This document shows positions 16,501-25,413 of a stretch of DNA of 64,000 bases, in pieces (positions within the stretch are counted from its first letter, which is position 1; every line of letters begins with the position of its first letter). This stretch comes from UBA1181 sp045639525 (GTDB lineage: Bacteria; Bacteroidota; Bacteroidia; Bacteroidales; Paludibacteraceae). The stretch spans positions 1 through 64,000 of the forward strand of contig JAZUDI010000012.1 of NCBI GenBank assembly GCA_045639525.1. The letters are read 5' to 3'. A program made the translations under genes and the position numbers. A model generated the notes under the pieces. That model was given only the letters and a program-made list of their open reading frames with translations, ran no database searches and was not told the origin of the DNA.

Positions 16501-19065
16501 ATGAAAGTAAGAATTAATCAAGCAAACTATCCAGTTTGGAAGGAGATTAACACAAAGGCTAAGGTTCCTGCTAAGTTGGAGAAACTTACCAAGATCGCAG
16601 AGAACATTTGGTGGGTATGGAACAGCGAAGCAACTGACCTCTTCGAGGAGGCTGACGCGGATTTGTGGGAGAAAGCAGGCCACAATCCAATCCTCTTCTT
16701 GGAGCGTGTCTCAATTGATACATTGGAAAAGATCGAGAAGAACAAGGTTCTTTTGAAGAAGATCGACACCGTATATGACAAGTTCAACAAGTACATGAGC
16801 GAGCCTAAGGACGCTAAGAAGCCTTCTGTCGCTTATTTCTCAATGGAGTATGGTTTGACTGATATCATCAAGATCTATTCCGGAGGTTTGGGTGTTCTTG
16901 CAGGTGACTACTTGAAAGAGGCCAGCGACTGCAACGTGAACATGACCGCTGTAGGTTTCCTTTACAGATACGGTTACTTCACACAAACCCTCTCTATGAA
17001 CGGAGAGCAAATCGCTAACTACGAGCCACAAATCTTCAACACATTGCCTATCTCTCAAGTAAAGGACGAGAACGGCAACCCAATGATCCTTGAGGTTCCT
17101 TTCTACGATCGTATCATCTACGCTAACATCTGGAAAGTTTCTGTAGGACGTATCAGCTTGTACTTGATGGATACCGATATGGAGAAGAACTCAGAGTTCG
17201 ACCGTTTCATCACACACCAACTTTACGGTGGTGACTGGGAGAACAGAATGAAGCAAGAGTACATGTTGGGTATCGGTGGTATCTTGATGCTCCAAAAGTT
17301 GGGCATCGAGCACGACACTTACCACTGTAACGAAGGTCATGCGGCGCTTATCAACGCTGAGCGTATGAACTACTACATCAACCAAAAGGGATTGTCATTC
17401 CAAGAGGCATTCGAGGTGGTTCGTTCTTCTTCTTTGTACACTGTACACACACCAGTTCCTGCTGGTCACGATAAGTTCGACGAGGGATTGTTCGGCAAAT
17501 ACATGGGCCACTACGCTCAAAAGTTGAAGATCTCCTTCGACGAGTTGATGGATCTCGGCCGCGAGAACCCAGGCGACAAGGGCGAGAAGTTCTCCATGAG
17601 CGTATTCGCTTGCAACACTTGCCAAGAGGTGAATGGTGTGAGCTGGTTGCACGGAGAGGTTTCCAAGAAGATGTTCGCTAACATCTGGAAGGGTTACTTC
17701 CCAGAGGAGTCGCACGTACACTACGTTACCAACGGTGTCCACATGCCAACTTGGGCAGCTGACGAGTGGAAGGCGCTCTACAACGAGACATTCGACGCTA
17801 ACTTCCTTAAAGATCAATCCAACGAGAAGATCTGGGAGAAGATCTACTCCGTATCCGACGAGAAGGTTTGGGGCATCAAGAAGTCTTTGAAGCAAAAATT
17901 GATCGACTACATCAGAGTAAAATACAAGGACAACTGGTTGAGAAACCAAGGCGATCCTTCCCGCATCATCAAGATCTGCGAGAGCATCAATCCAGAGGCT
18001 TTGACCATCGGTTTCGGTCGTCGTTTCGCCACTTACAAGCGTGCGCACTTGTTGTTCACAGACTTGGAGCGTTTGGCAAAGATCGTCAACAACCCTAAGT
18101 GTCCTGTTCAATTCATCTTTACCGGTAAGGCTCACCCAGCCGACGGCGCTGGACAAGGCTTGATCAAGAGAATCATCGAGATCTCCCGTCAACCTGAGTT
18201 CCAAGGCAAGATTATCTTCTTGGAGAACTACGACATGGCTTTGGCTAAGAAGTTGATCTCCGGTGTGGATATTTGGTTGAACACCCCTACCCGTCCGCTC
18301 GAGGCATCTGGTACATCAGGTGAGAAGGCGCTTATGAACGGTGTTATCAACTTCTCCGTAAAAGACGGATGGTGGTTGGAAGGCTACCGTGAGGGTGCAG
18401 GTTGGGCATTGACCGAGAAGAGAACTTACGAGTTCCAAGGTCACCAAGACCAATTGGATGCCGCTACTATCTACGGTATCTTGGAGAACGAGATCATCCC
18501 TATGTTCTACGCTACCAACAGCAAGGGCTACTCTCCTGAGTGGGTGAAGACCATCAAGAACTCTATCGCGATGATCGCTCCTAACTACACGACCAAGCGT
18601 ATGATGGACGACTACATCGAGCGTTTCTACAACCCATTGCGTGAGCGTTTCGCTAAGTTGATCAAGAACGACTACGCAAAGGCTAAGGAGATCGCCGCAT
18701 GGAAAGAGAAGGTCGCTGAGAACTGGGATCAAATCGAGGTTGTTTCCGCTAACGTTTCAGAGAAGCTTTTGACCAACCCTGAGGTAGGTGATTGCTACGA
18801 CGCTGAGGTGGTTATCGACACCAAGGCTTTGGCTGACAACGGTATCGGTGTGGATTTCGTATCTACCGAGAAGGACGCTAACAACAACGACAAGATCGAC
18901 GAGGTAAAGGAGATGAAGTTGGTAAAACAAGAGGGTACGAAGCTTACCTTCAAGTTGGACGACAGAATCACCCGTTCAGGCTTGTTCAAGTATGCGTTCC
19001 GTATGTTCCCTAAGAACAAGGACTTGGCTCACCGTCAAGACTTCTGCTACGTTCGTTGGTTCTAA
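16501..19065 (+). CDS. glgP: Glycogen/alpha-glucan phosphorylase with N-terminal DUF3417
   Basis: 854 residues. A DUF3417 domain (first ~110 residues, with NIWWVWNSEATDLF) precedes the GT35 phosphorylase fold: FSMEYGLTD, YSGGLGVLAGDYLKEASD, and near the C-terminus EASGTSGEKALMNG, where the lysine is expected to hold pyridoxal phosphate. The enzyme releases glucose 1-phosphate from glycogen. Codon use is much more biased (GGT, AAG, CGT, TTG) than in neighbouring genes, which suggests high expression. A strong terminator ends the operon. Confidence 0.92.
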   Translation: MKVRINQANYPVWKEINTKAKVPAKLEKLTKIAENIWWVWNSEATDLFEEADADLWEKAGHNPILFLERVSIDTLEKIEKNKVLLKKIDTVYDKFNKYMSEPKDAKKPSVAYFSMEYGLTDIIKIYSGGLGVLAGDYLKEASDCNVNMTAVGFLYRYGYFTQTLSMNGEQIANYEPQIFNTLPISQVKDENGNPMILEVPFYDRIIYANIWKVSVGRISLYLMDTDMEKNSEFDRFITHQLYGGDWENRMKQEYMLGIGGILMLQKLGIEHDTYHCNEGHAALINAERMNYYINQKGLSFQEAFEVVRSSSLYTVHTPVPAGHDKFDEGLFGKYMGHYAQKLKISFDELMDLGRENPGDKGEKFSMSVFACNTCQEVNGVSWLHGEVSKKMFANIWKGYFPEESHVHYVTNGVHMPTWAADEWKALYNETFDANFLKDQSNEKIWEKIYSVSDEKVWGIKKSLKQKLIDYIRVKYKDNWLRNQGDPSRIIKICESINPEALTIGFGRRFATYKRAHLLFTDLERLAKIVNNPKCPVQFIFTGKAHPADGAGQGLIKRIIEISRQPEFQGKIIFLENYDMALAKKLISGVDIWLNTPTRPLEASGTSGEKALMNGVINFSVKDGWWLEGYREGAGWALTEKRTYEFQGHQDQLDAATIYGILENEIIPMFYATNSKGYSPEWVKTIKNSIAMIAPNYTTKRMMDDYIERFYNPLRERFAKLIKNDYAKAKEIAAWKEKVAENWDQIEVVSANVSEKLLTNPEVGDCYDAEVVIDTKALADNGIGVDFVSTEKDANNNDKIDEVKEMKLVKQEGTKLTFKLDDRITRSGLFKYAFRMFPKNKDLAHRQDFCYVRWF

Positions 19066-19085
19066 TCATCACAACACAATACGTG

Positions 19086-19116
19086 AAAAAGCGAGGCTAT
19101 TGTCCTCGCTTTTTTT
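19086..19116 (+). terminator. Terminator of the glycogen operon
   Basis: An 11-bp stem AAAAAGCGAGG / CCTCGCTTTTT with a 7-nt loop, followed by further T residues, 20 bp after the glgP stop and just before miaA. Confidence 0.9.
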
Positions 19117-19129
19117 GTATCTTAGCGTC

Positions 19130-19993
19130 ATGAAAAAGAGACTCATCATATTACTTGGCCCGACCGGCGTCGGAAAGACGGAACGGAGCCTTCAACTGGC
19201 GGAATCGCTCCATACGGAGATCATTTCGTGCGACTCCAGACAGATGTACCGCGAGATGAAGATCGGCACGGCGGCCCCCACCGAGCAGGAGCTGCGACGT
19301 GTGCCCCACCACTTCATCGGCAACCTCTCCATCCACGACTACTACAGTTGCGGAAAATTCGAATTGGAGGCGCTCGCCAAGTGCGAGGAGCTCTTCCAAC
19401 GGCACGACACCGTGCTGATGGTAGGTGGCTCCATGCTCTACATCGACGCGATCTGCAAAGGAATTGACGACATCCCCAAGATAGACGAGGAGCTACGAAA
19501 GGAGTTGGACCTCCGATTGGCCAACGAGGGGGTGGATTCCCTGCGCAACGAGCTGAAGATGCTGGATCCCGTCTATTATCGCCAAGTAGATCCCCTCAAC
19601 CACAAACGCATCAAGCATGCCTTGGAGGTTTGCATCCAGACAGGCAAACCCTTCTCCTCCTTCCATACGGACACCAAGAAGGAGCGTCCGTTCGACATCG
19701 AGAAGATCGGATTCACGCGGCCGCGGGAGGAGTTGTACGAGCGCATCAACCTCCGCGTGGATAAGATGTTCGAGGCGGGACTCTTAGAGGAGGCCAGAGC
19801 CCTCTATCCCTACAAAGGGCTCAATTCGTTGAATACAGTGGGTTACAAAGAGCTGTTCGAATATTTCGACGGCAACTGGACATTGGAATACGCCAAACAG
19901 ATGATCCAACAAAACAGCCGCCACTACGCCAAGAAACAGATCACATGGTTCAAGCGAGACGAGGAGATCCAGTGGGAGACACTGACAGACTAA
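19130..19993 (+). CDS. miaA: tRNA dimethylallyltransferase MiaA
   Basis: 287 residues from MKKRLIILLG (ATG 19130; the frame is open further upstream into glgP, but that part is not coding). The P-loop GPTGVGKTE lies at residues 10-18. DSRQMYREMKIGTAAP is the substrate-recognition segment, with VGGSMLYIDA and the C-terminal RHYAKKQITWFKRDE typical of MiaA. It adds a dimethylallyl group to A37 of tRNAs that read UNN codons. It is separated from glgP by a terminator, and the next gene converges 22 bp away. Confidence 0.93.
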   Translation: MKKRLIILLGPTGVGKTERSLQLAESLHTEIISCDSRQMYREMKIGTAAPTEQELRRVPHHFIGNLSIHDYYSCGKFELEALAKCEELFQRHDTVLMVGGSMLYIDAICKGIDDIPKIDEELRKELDLRLANEGVDSLRNELKMLDPVYYRQVDPLNHKRIKHALEVCIQTGKPFSSFHTDTKKERPFDIEKIGFTRPREELYERINLRVDKMFEAGLLEEARALYPYKGLNSLNTVGYKELFEYFDGNWTLEYAKQMIQQNSRHYAKKQITWFKRDEEIQWETLTD

Positions 19994-20015
19994 GGGTGAG
20001 GGAATCGCATCATAG

Positions 20016-21167
20016 TCATTCAGATGCGCAATTTAAAGCGTCAAGCAACACATGTCTTGAGAAAGAACGCTTTTCCGCCAATAAAGCATTGATTCTATCC
20101 CAATCTATCGTAGCATAGAAATCCACCTCATCCGGCACTGGAATCAATCTATCTTGTAGGCCAAAAGTATTTAACAACGAAACGAAACGGGTGTTTCCTC
20201 TTTTTTCATTTCCAACCACCCAAAAAGGTTTATTGAAGATGATGGAGAATACACATCCATGGAAAGAGTCACAAAGCACCATCTCAGCATCCATAAAGGC
20301 TCTGAGCCACTCCTCCACACCGGGGAAAACACATTTGTCAATCTCTCGCTTGACATTGCTTTTAGACCGATTCCCATCCTGGTAGAGAGGCATGACAGTG
20401 AATGGTTTCAAATTCTTCCCCCTCGCCACCTTGTCGATCAGTTCAAATTTTTCTGACGAAGGATCCAACATGTAATGGAAGAGATTTCCCTTACTTGGAG
20501 GCGTTCCACTCCGCATCACCATCTCTTCATACAGAGACTTCTCATGCAACATCGTCGGATCAAGGAGATGAATAGCCTCAACACCAAGATACTTTTGGCA
20601 GAGAGAGAGTGCTGAATGTTCCCGAACCGTGACAAGATCAAACTTAGCCGCCAGTTTACGGCAAAGAGCCGTTTGTTTAGGGGGAATCTCCCATTGATCC
20701 GTTCCCAAACTAACAGCATAGGCGATTCTCTTCACATCAAGCCCTTCCGAAAACAATAGGAACATATCCAGCAAGTGTCCTTCGGCGTATCTTGGACGCC
20801 ACACCTGATCACTACCCGTGATAAGAACTTGCAAACCTCTTCTCTTAGACTCTTCAAAAAAACCTTTAGAGGTATGAATCCGTTGAGTACGGGTAATATA
20901 TTGGGAAACAAACCGCACCGTATTCCGTGATATCACACGGCTCTCCTCCTGACTCAATTGGTATTGAGGTTTGGGCGATTTGCGAAGAAACCATAGCATC
21001 CATCGCTTCACCCTATACGCGAATCTTCTCCATGAAGACTTCCCTCCACACCAATCTAATGTGACCGGTTCGTGGCCAAATTCACGAAGCAACTGCTGTA
21101 ACGCATAATTCTGCAATAATCCGCCATAATTATTGCGGAGTGGTTGGGTGATAATACCGATTCGCAT
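20016..21167 (-). CDS. Polysaccharide pyruvyl transferase family protein
   Basis: 383 residues. MRIGIITQPLRNNYGGLLQNYALQQ at the N-terminus, ITGSDQVWRP near residue 120, and CDSFHGCVFSIIFNKPFWV near 310 are the recurring motifs of the family. These enzymes attach ketal-linked pyruvate, or perform related transfers, on surface glycans. No membrane span is seen. No other functional glycan gene adjoins it, but a decayed wzx fragment lies directly upstream (21270-21443), so it is probably the survivor of an older polysaccharide locus. Confidence 0.85.
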   Translation of the reverse strand: MRIGIITQPLRNNYGGLLQNYALQQLLREFGHEPVTLDWCGGKSSWRRFAYRVKRWMLWFLRKSPKPQYQLSQEESRVISRNTVRFVSQYITRTQRIHTSKGFFEESKRRGLQVLITGSDQVWRPRYAEGHLLDMFLLFSEGLDVKRIAYAVSLGTDQWEIPPKQTALCRKLAAKFDLVTVREHSALSLCQKYLGVEAIHLLDPTMLHEKSLYEEMVMRSGTPPSKGNLFHYMLDPSSEKFELIDKVARGKNLKPFTVMPLYQDGNRSKSNVKREIDKCVFPGVEEWLRAFMDAEMVLCDSFHGCVFSIIFNKPFWVVGNEKRGNTRFVSLLNTFGLQDRLIPVPDEVDFYATIDWDRINALLAEKRSFSRHVLLDALNCASE

Positions 21168-21269
21168 CTTAATAATCCTTTAATCTCTACGAGAGCTCGG
21201 ATGAGAGTTCTCCGGTGATCATGTACATAGAGCTATTCATTTAAATTTCGATAAAATAGATCTACATCG

Positions 21270-21443
21270 CATATTCCGGGCCTTTCTCTAATTCAAAGGC
21301 CACCCACACCATCGGGATATGCAAGGCGCCTATCAGTATTAAGGGAATCTAATAATTCCTTATATTACCAGTAGCTCCCTTCGCGCTATCCAAGAGGCTG
21401 CTGAAAGTGTTGGCCCAAGAGATTATCAATAAACCAACGTATG
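21270..21443 (-). pseudogene. Relic of a Wzx-type flippase gene
   Basis: About 175 bp align at DNA and protein level with 30143-30317 inside the intact flippase gene at 29838-31364. Read on the reverse strand it gives SWANTFSSLLDSAKGATGN, a stop, then IGALHIPMVWVAFELEKGPE, AM and another stop. The intact gene has VNSFSSLLSAAKGATGD and IGALHIPIAWVAFEFGKGPEYAM. Two in-frame stops and loss of both ends make it non-functional. Confidence 0.85.
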
Positions 21444-21457
21444 ATTTACATTAATTC

Positions 21458-22333
21458 CTATTCAGACAACGCCAAACGCAAACCTACCGTGTAGAACCAG
21501 CTCTCCGGCTTTCCACCGTCCCTGGCGGAGACACGGCAATAGGTCTCCGGCATGGTGGCACTACCGCCACGATAGACACGCGCCTCGCCTCGTTGCGCCC
21601 CCTTAGGGTTTGTCTGAGGCGCCGACGTATAGTCGCCATACCAATCCTCGCACCACTCGGAGACATTTCCGCTCATGTCGTAAATGCCCAATTCGTTGGC
21701 CTTCTTGGAGGCTACCTTATAGGTGGGAGAGGTGGCGTACTTGTCGCGCGTCGCCACATCCATCCAGTTGTTGCTACCGCTGTACATATAGTTACCGGAT
21801 GACTTGCCCGCTCTTGCGGCGAACTCCCACTCCGCCTCGGTAGGCAAGCGGAAACTCTTTCCCGTCATGACGCTCAATCGTTTCAAAAAGGTCTGGCACA
21901 TATCCCAAGAGACCGACTCCACAGGGAAGGCCTCTCCCTTATACTTGGATGGATTATTGCCCATCACAGCGTTCCACAACTCCTGCGTCACCTCCGTCTG
22001 GCCCAGGTAGTAACCATCCAACGTCACCTTGTGAGCTGGCTTCTCCGTCGCATCGGCGAATTTACCCTGCTCCGAAGTGGCGCCCATCGTAAAGGTGCCG
22101 CCGGGCACTCTCACCATTTCGAAAGCGACGCCCTTCACAGAGAAAACCAACTTCTGCTTCTTCTCCTTCACCGTGGTCTCCGTCTGGATAGGCGCACGCT
22201 TCGACGCATTGTCGTCCACCCTATCCACACGCTCTTTTTCCGAGGTTTCAGACTCCTTCACCACCTCTTTCTTCGCACCGCAAGAGATGAACGACATCAC
22301 CACGGCCGTATAAATCAAATTCTTGTAATTCAT
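21458..22333 (-). CDS. SUMF1/FGE-domain lipoprotein
   Basis: 291 residues. A lipoprotein signal ends at the lipobox FISC (Cys 18), a Glu/Lys-rich linker follows, and then a formylglycine-generating-enzyme-sulfatase fold: VPGGTFTMGA, GQTEVTQELWNAVMG, PVESVSWDMC, FRLPTEAEWEFAARAG, GNVSEWCEDWYG and the C-terminal VGLRLALS. In Bacteroidota such lipoproteins include GldK/GldJ relatives of the type IX system, but this one is shorter. The catalytic cysteine pair of true FGE is not evident, so a structural role is more likely than enzyme activity. Confidence 0.82.
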   Translation of the reverse strand: MNYKNLIYTAVVMSFISCGAKKEVVKESETSEKERVDRVDDNASKRAPIQTETTVKEKKQKLVFSVKGVAFEMVRVPGGTFTMGATSEQGKFADATEKPAHKVTLDGYYLGQTEVTQELWNAVMGNNPSKYKGEAFPVESVSWDMCQTFLKRLSVMTGKSFRLPTEAEWEFAARAGKSSGNYMYSGSNNWMDVATRDKYATSPTYKVASKKANELGIYDMSGNVSEWCEDWYGDYTSAPQTNPKGAQRGEARVYRGGSATMPETYCRVSARDGGKPESWFYTVGLRLALSE

Positions 22334-22351
22334 ATCGTATCAAATTGCGCG

Positions 22352-22359
22352 CAAAATTA
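22352..22359 (-). promoter_or_regulatory. -7 element of the FGE-domain lipoprotein gene
   Basis: TAATTTTG on the reverse strand, 18 bp before ATG 22333. The leader would be very short, about 12 nt. No clear -33. Confidence 0.4.
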
Positions 22360-22400
22360 CGAATAAATGGCTTCATTTAGAATAGCATATCGACAATTAA

Positions 22401-22431
22401 TTTGAGAATAGAGAATAAAAATGTATCTTTG
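22401..22431 (+). promoter_or_regulatory. Bacteroidota-type promoter of the ABC-F gene
   Basis: TTTG (22401-22404), 19 bp, then TATCTTTG (22424-22431): a perfect match to the consensus. The start is expected near 22438, about 27 nt before ATG 22465. Confidence 0.8.
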
Positions 22432-22464
22432 CAAAGAGAAACAAAAGAACATTAATAGAAGAAT

Positions 22465-24084
22465 ATGATAACTGCTTCGGACATTGTAGTACAATTCGGG
22501 AAAAGAATCCTTTTCCAAGATGTGAATCTTAAATTCACAAGTGGTAACTGTTACGGTATCATCGGCGCGAACGGCGCCGGAAAATCGACCTTCCTCAAAG
22601 TAATCAGCGGCGATTTGACTCCTACCAAGGGATCCATCACGATCGCTCCAGGCGAGCGCCTATCCGTGTTGAGACAGGACCACTTCCAATTCGACGAATG
22701 TACCGTCATCGAAACAGTGTTACGTGGTCACGAACCTTTGTGGAACGTGATGCAGGAGAAGGACGCCTTGTACGCGAAGGAGGATTTCTCGGACGCGGAC
22801 GGCATCCGCGCTTCCGAATTGGAGGAGAAATTCGCCGAGATGGACGGTTGGAACGCCGAGAGCGACGCGGCCGCCCTATTGAGCGGATTGGGCATCAAGG
22901 AGGATCTCCACTACCGTCTGATGAAGGAGTTGAGCGGTAAGGAGAAGGTGCGTGTCCTTTTGGCGCAAGCCCTCTTCGGTAAGCCAGACAACTTGCTGTT
23001 GGACGAGCCTACCAACGACCTCGACTTGGAGACCGTGATGTGGTTGGAGAACTACTTGTCGGAGTTCGAGAACACCGTCTTGGTGGTATCCCACGACCGT
23101 CACTTCCTCGACTCTGTCTGCACCCATACGGTGGACATCGACTACGGTAAGATCACGATGTTCGCGGGTAACTATAGCTTCTGGTACGAATCCAGCCAAT
23201 TAGCGCTCCGTCAACAGGCGCAACAAAACAAGAAGGCTGAGGAGAAGAAGAAGGAGCTCATGGAGTTCATCCAACGATTCAGCGCCAACGTGGCGAAATC
23301 TAAGCAGACCACCAGCCGTAAGAAGATGTTGGAGCGTTTGAACATCGAGGAGATCCAGCCATCCACCAGAAAATACCCTGGCATCATTTTCACACCAGAC
23401 AGAGAGCCAGGCAACCAGATCATCGAGGTGAACGACCTTGGCTACACGACGCCAGAGGGCGACGTTCTCTTCAAGAACATCACCTTCAACGTGGAGAAGG
23501 ACGACAAGGTGGTATTCCTGTCGCACGACCCGCGTGCCATGACCGCCTTCTTCGAGATCATCAACGAAAAGATCAAACCGACGACAGGTTCGTTCAAATG
23601 GGGTGTGACCATCACATCCGCCTACTTGCCGCTCGACAATACGGAGTTCTTCAACAACGACATGAAATTGGTCGATTGGTTGGCACAATACTCGCCAGAC
23701 ACCAACGAGTCGTTCGTCAGAGGATACTTGGGCAGAATGCTCTTCTCCGGCGAAGAGATCTACAAGAAGGCAAGCGTGCTCTCCGGAGGTGAGAAGATGC
23801 GTTGCATGCTCTCCCGCATGATGTTGAAGAACGCCAACTGCCTCGTGCTTGACTCCCCTACCAACCACTTGGATTTGGAGTCTATCCAAGCATTCAACAA
23901 CACCTTGAAGGCATTCAAGGGTAACATCCTGATGTCGTCACACGACCACGAGTTCATCCAGACCGTTTGTAACCGTGTCATCGAGTTGACACCGAGCGGC
24001 GCAATCGACAAGCGTATGGATTACGACGACTACATCCTCAGCGACGAGATCAAGGCGCTCAAGGAGAAGTTCTACAACGTATAA
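22465..24084 (+). CDS. ABC-F family ATPase with a degenerate second nucleotide site
   Basis: 539 residues, two ABC domains joined by a charged linker (residues ~250-310), no membrane segments: the ABC-F plan of ribosome-associated ATPases (YbiT/Uup/EttA group). Domain 1 has a normal Walker A (GANGAGKST, 34-42) and Walker B (LLLDEPTNDLD) but a changed signature, LSGKEK. Domain 2 has a normal signature, LSGGEK, but no P-loop (VVFLSHDPRAMT in its place) and LDSPTNHLD, where the catalytic Glu is Ser. So one composite ATP site looks intact and the other dead. Own promoter and terminator. Confidence 0.88.
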   Translation: MITASDIVVQFGKRILFQDVNLKFTSGNCYGIIGANGAGKSTFLKVISGDLTPTKGSITIAPGERLSVLRQDHFQFDECTVIETVLRGHEPLWNVMQEKDALYAKEDFSDADGIRASELEEKFAEMDGWNAESDAAALLSGLGIKEDLHYRLMKELSGKEKVRVLLAQALFGKPDNLLLDEPTNDLDLETVMWLENYLSEFENTVLVVSHDRHFLDSVCTHTVDIDYGKITMFAGNYSFWYESSQLALRQQAQQNKKAEEKKKELMEFIQRFSANVAKSKQTTSRKKMLERLNIEEIQPSTRKYPGIIFTPDREPGNQIIEVNDLGYTTPEGDVLFKNITFNVEKDDKVVFLSHDPRAMTAFFEIINEKIKPTTGSFKWGVTITSAYLPLDNTEFFNNDMKLVDWLAQYSPDTNESFVRGYLGRMLFSGEEIYKKASVLSGGEKMRCMLSRMMLKNANCLVLDSPTNHLDLESIQAFNNTLKAFKGNILMSSHDHEFIQTVCNRVIELTPSGAIDKRMDYDDYILSDEIKALKEKFYNV

Positions 24085-24103
24085 CCATACCCAATATCAT
24101 AGG

Positions 24104-24136
24104 AAGAGGAGACGTAGCCATACGCCTCCTCTTTTT
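24104..24136 (+). terminator. Terminator of the ABC-F gene
   Basis: AAGAGGAG (24104-24111) pairs with CTCCTCTT (24126-24133), with an inner CGT/ACG pairing, followed by TTTTT. It is 20 bp after the stop. Confidence 0.85.
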
Positions 24137-24199
24137 AAATTGAGCTCTTTTTAAATTAAGATAGTGCAAAAACAGCGATAGCGTTAAATTGATACAGGA

Positions 24200-25312
24200 A
24201 TGAAGAAGAGATTGTTCTACAGCGCCCTTCTATGCGCCATGACCCTACTCGCCTCTTGCGGCGGCACCAACAACAGATTCAAGGAGGTGGCCACGACCGA
24301 CCCCGATGCGGTAAAAATCAATTTCGTGCGGTTCGACCAGTTGATCTACGGGCTCGACAGCTGCATCACAAGGCCCGCGCACATCGGAAGCGACCAATAT
24401 GATTTGATGAAGGTGGATATTCCTGACGACGACTCGCTCTGCCTGAAGCGGAAGATCGAGGTCATCAAGGGGCAATACCCTACCCAATTCAAGCAATACA
24501 TGACGATGTTGACCGAGATGTCCTCGGGCTACGAGACATCGTACGAGACGCTCTTCTACCTCTTCCTCGCCCACCCGGCCTACCACGACGTTTTTGACGA
24601 GTGTGAGAAGCGGTACGAGCGCACAGATGACATCCAGCAGAAGTTCACGAAGGCATTCTCCCGCGCGACGCAGTTGATCCCCGGCTACCAGACGCCGGAG
24701 AACATCCATTGGATCTACTCCGGATTCGGCAACTACCTCGCCCTCGACGAGAACACGCTCTACGTCTCGTTGGAGTACTTCTTGGGCGCGGATTACGCCA
24801 ACTACGCCTATGCGCCCGGTGTCTTCAAGTACCAAATCCCCAACATGATCAGGGAGAAGATTGTCCCTGACGCCATCTACGAGTGCACCTGCGAACAATT
24901 TCCGATGACCAAAGAGGCGGGCAACCTCCTCGACTACCTCATCTACTACGGCAAGATGCTCTACGTCACCGACGCCATCATGCAGGAGGATTCGCCAAAG
25001 CGGATCATGGGCTACACCGACGACGAGTGGGCGTGGTGCGAGGCGAACGAGACGAAGATGTGGAATTACCTCCGTGAGGAGAACCTGCTCTTTGAGACGG
25101 ACAATAAGATGATCACGGATTTTACGATCATGTCGGGCGCCACCAAATACTTCTCCACAGAGCAGTATAGCGCACCGGGACGCGCGGCAGTCTGGTTGGG
25201 TTGGCAGATCGTCTCTAAGTATATGGAGCGGAACGCTTCGCTCTCTTTAGCGGATTTATTGGCGCAACAGGATGCGCAGATGATCTTGAACGGATCGAGG
25301 TATAATCCGTAG
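24200..25312 (+). CDS. GldB-like gliding/type IX lipoprotein
   Basis: 370 residues. A lipoprotein signal ends at LLASC (Cys 20). The mature part is helical with the GldB features INFVRFDQLIY near residue 40, YSGFGNYLALDENTLYVSLEYFLG near 175, and PGRAAVWLGWQIVSKYM near the C-terminus. GldB was defined in gliding Flavobacterium but is widespread in non-gliding Bacteroidota. Its biochemical role is not known. It is a single gene, and no clean promoter motif is seen in the 115-bp upstream gap. Confidence 0.82.
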   Translation: MKKRLFYSALLCAMTLLASCGGTNNRFKEVATTDPDAVKINFVRFDQLIYGLDSCITRPAHIGSDQYDLMKVDIPDDDSLCLKRKIEVIKGQYPTQFKQYMTMLTEMSSGYETSYETLFYLFLAHPAYHDVFDECEKRYERTDDIQQKFTKAFSRATQLIPGYQTPENIHWIYSGFGNYLALDENTLYVSLEYFLGADYANYAYAPGVFKYQIPNMIREKIVPDAIYECTCEQFPMTKEAGNLLDYLIYYGKMLYVTDAIMQEDSPKRIMGYTDDEWAWCEANETKMWNYLREENLLFETDNKMITDFTIMSGATKYFSTEQYSAPGRAAVWLGWQIVSKYMERNASLSLADLLAQQDAQMILNGSRYNP

Positions 25313-25413
25313 GGGGAAGGGGTCTGATCGGTTGGGCAAAAGGCGTTTGTCGTTTTTTTCTATGCGATTGGACAAGGCGATTGGACAGGTCGTATGCAAT
25401 ACGCCCATGAAAT

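Noticed and set aside
17395..18204. Reverse-strand ORF of 269 codons in glgP
   Set aside because: Long because of the strong codon bias of glgP. The protein has no recognisable features and glgP is certain.
23200..23889. Reverse-strand ORF of 229 codons in the ABC-F gene
   Set aside because: Antisense shadow, rich in Leu/His/Val from biased codons of the true gene.
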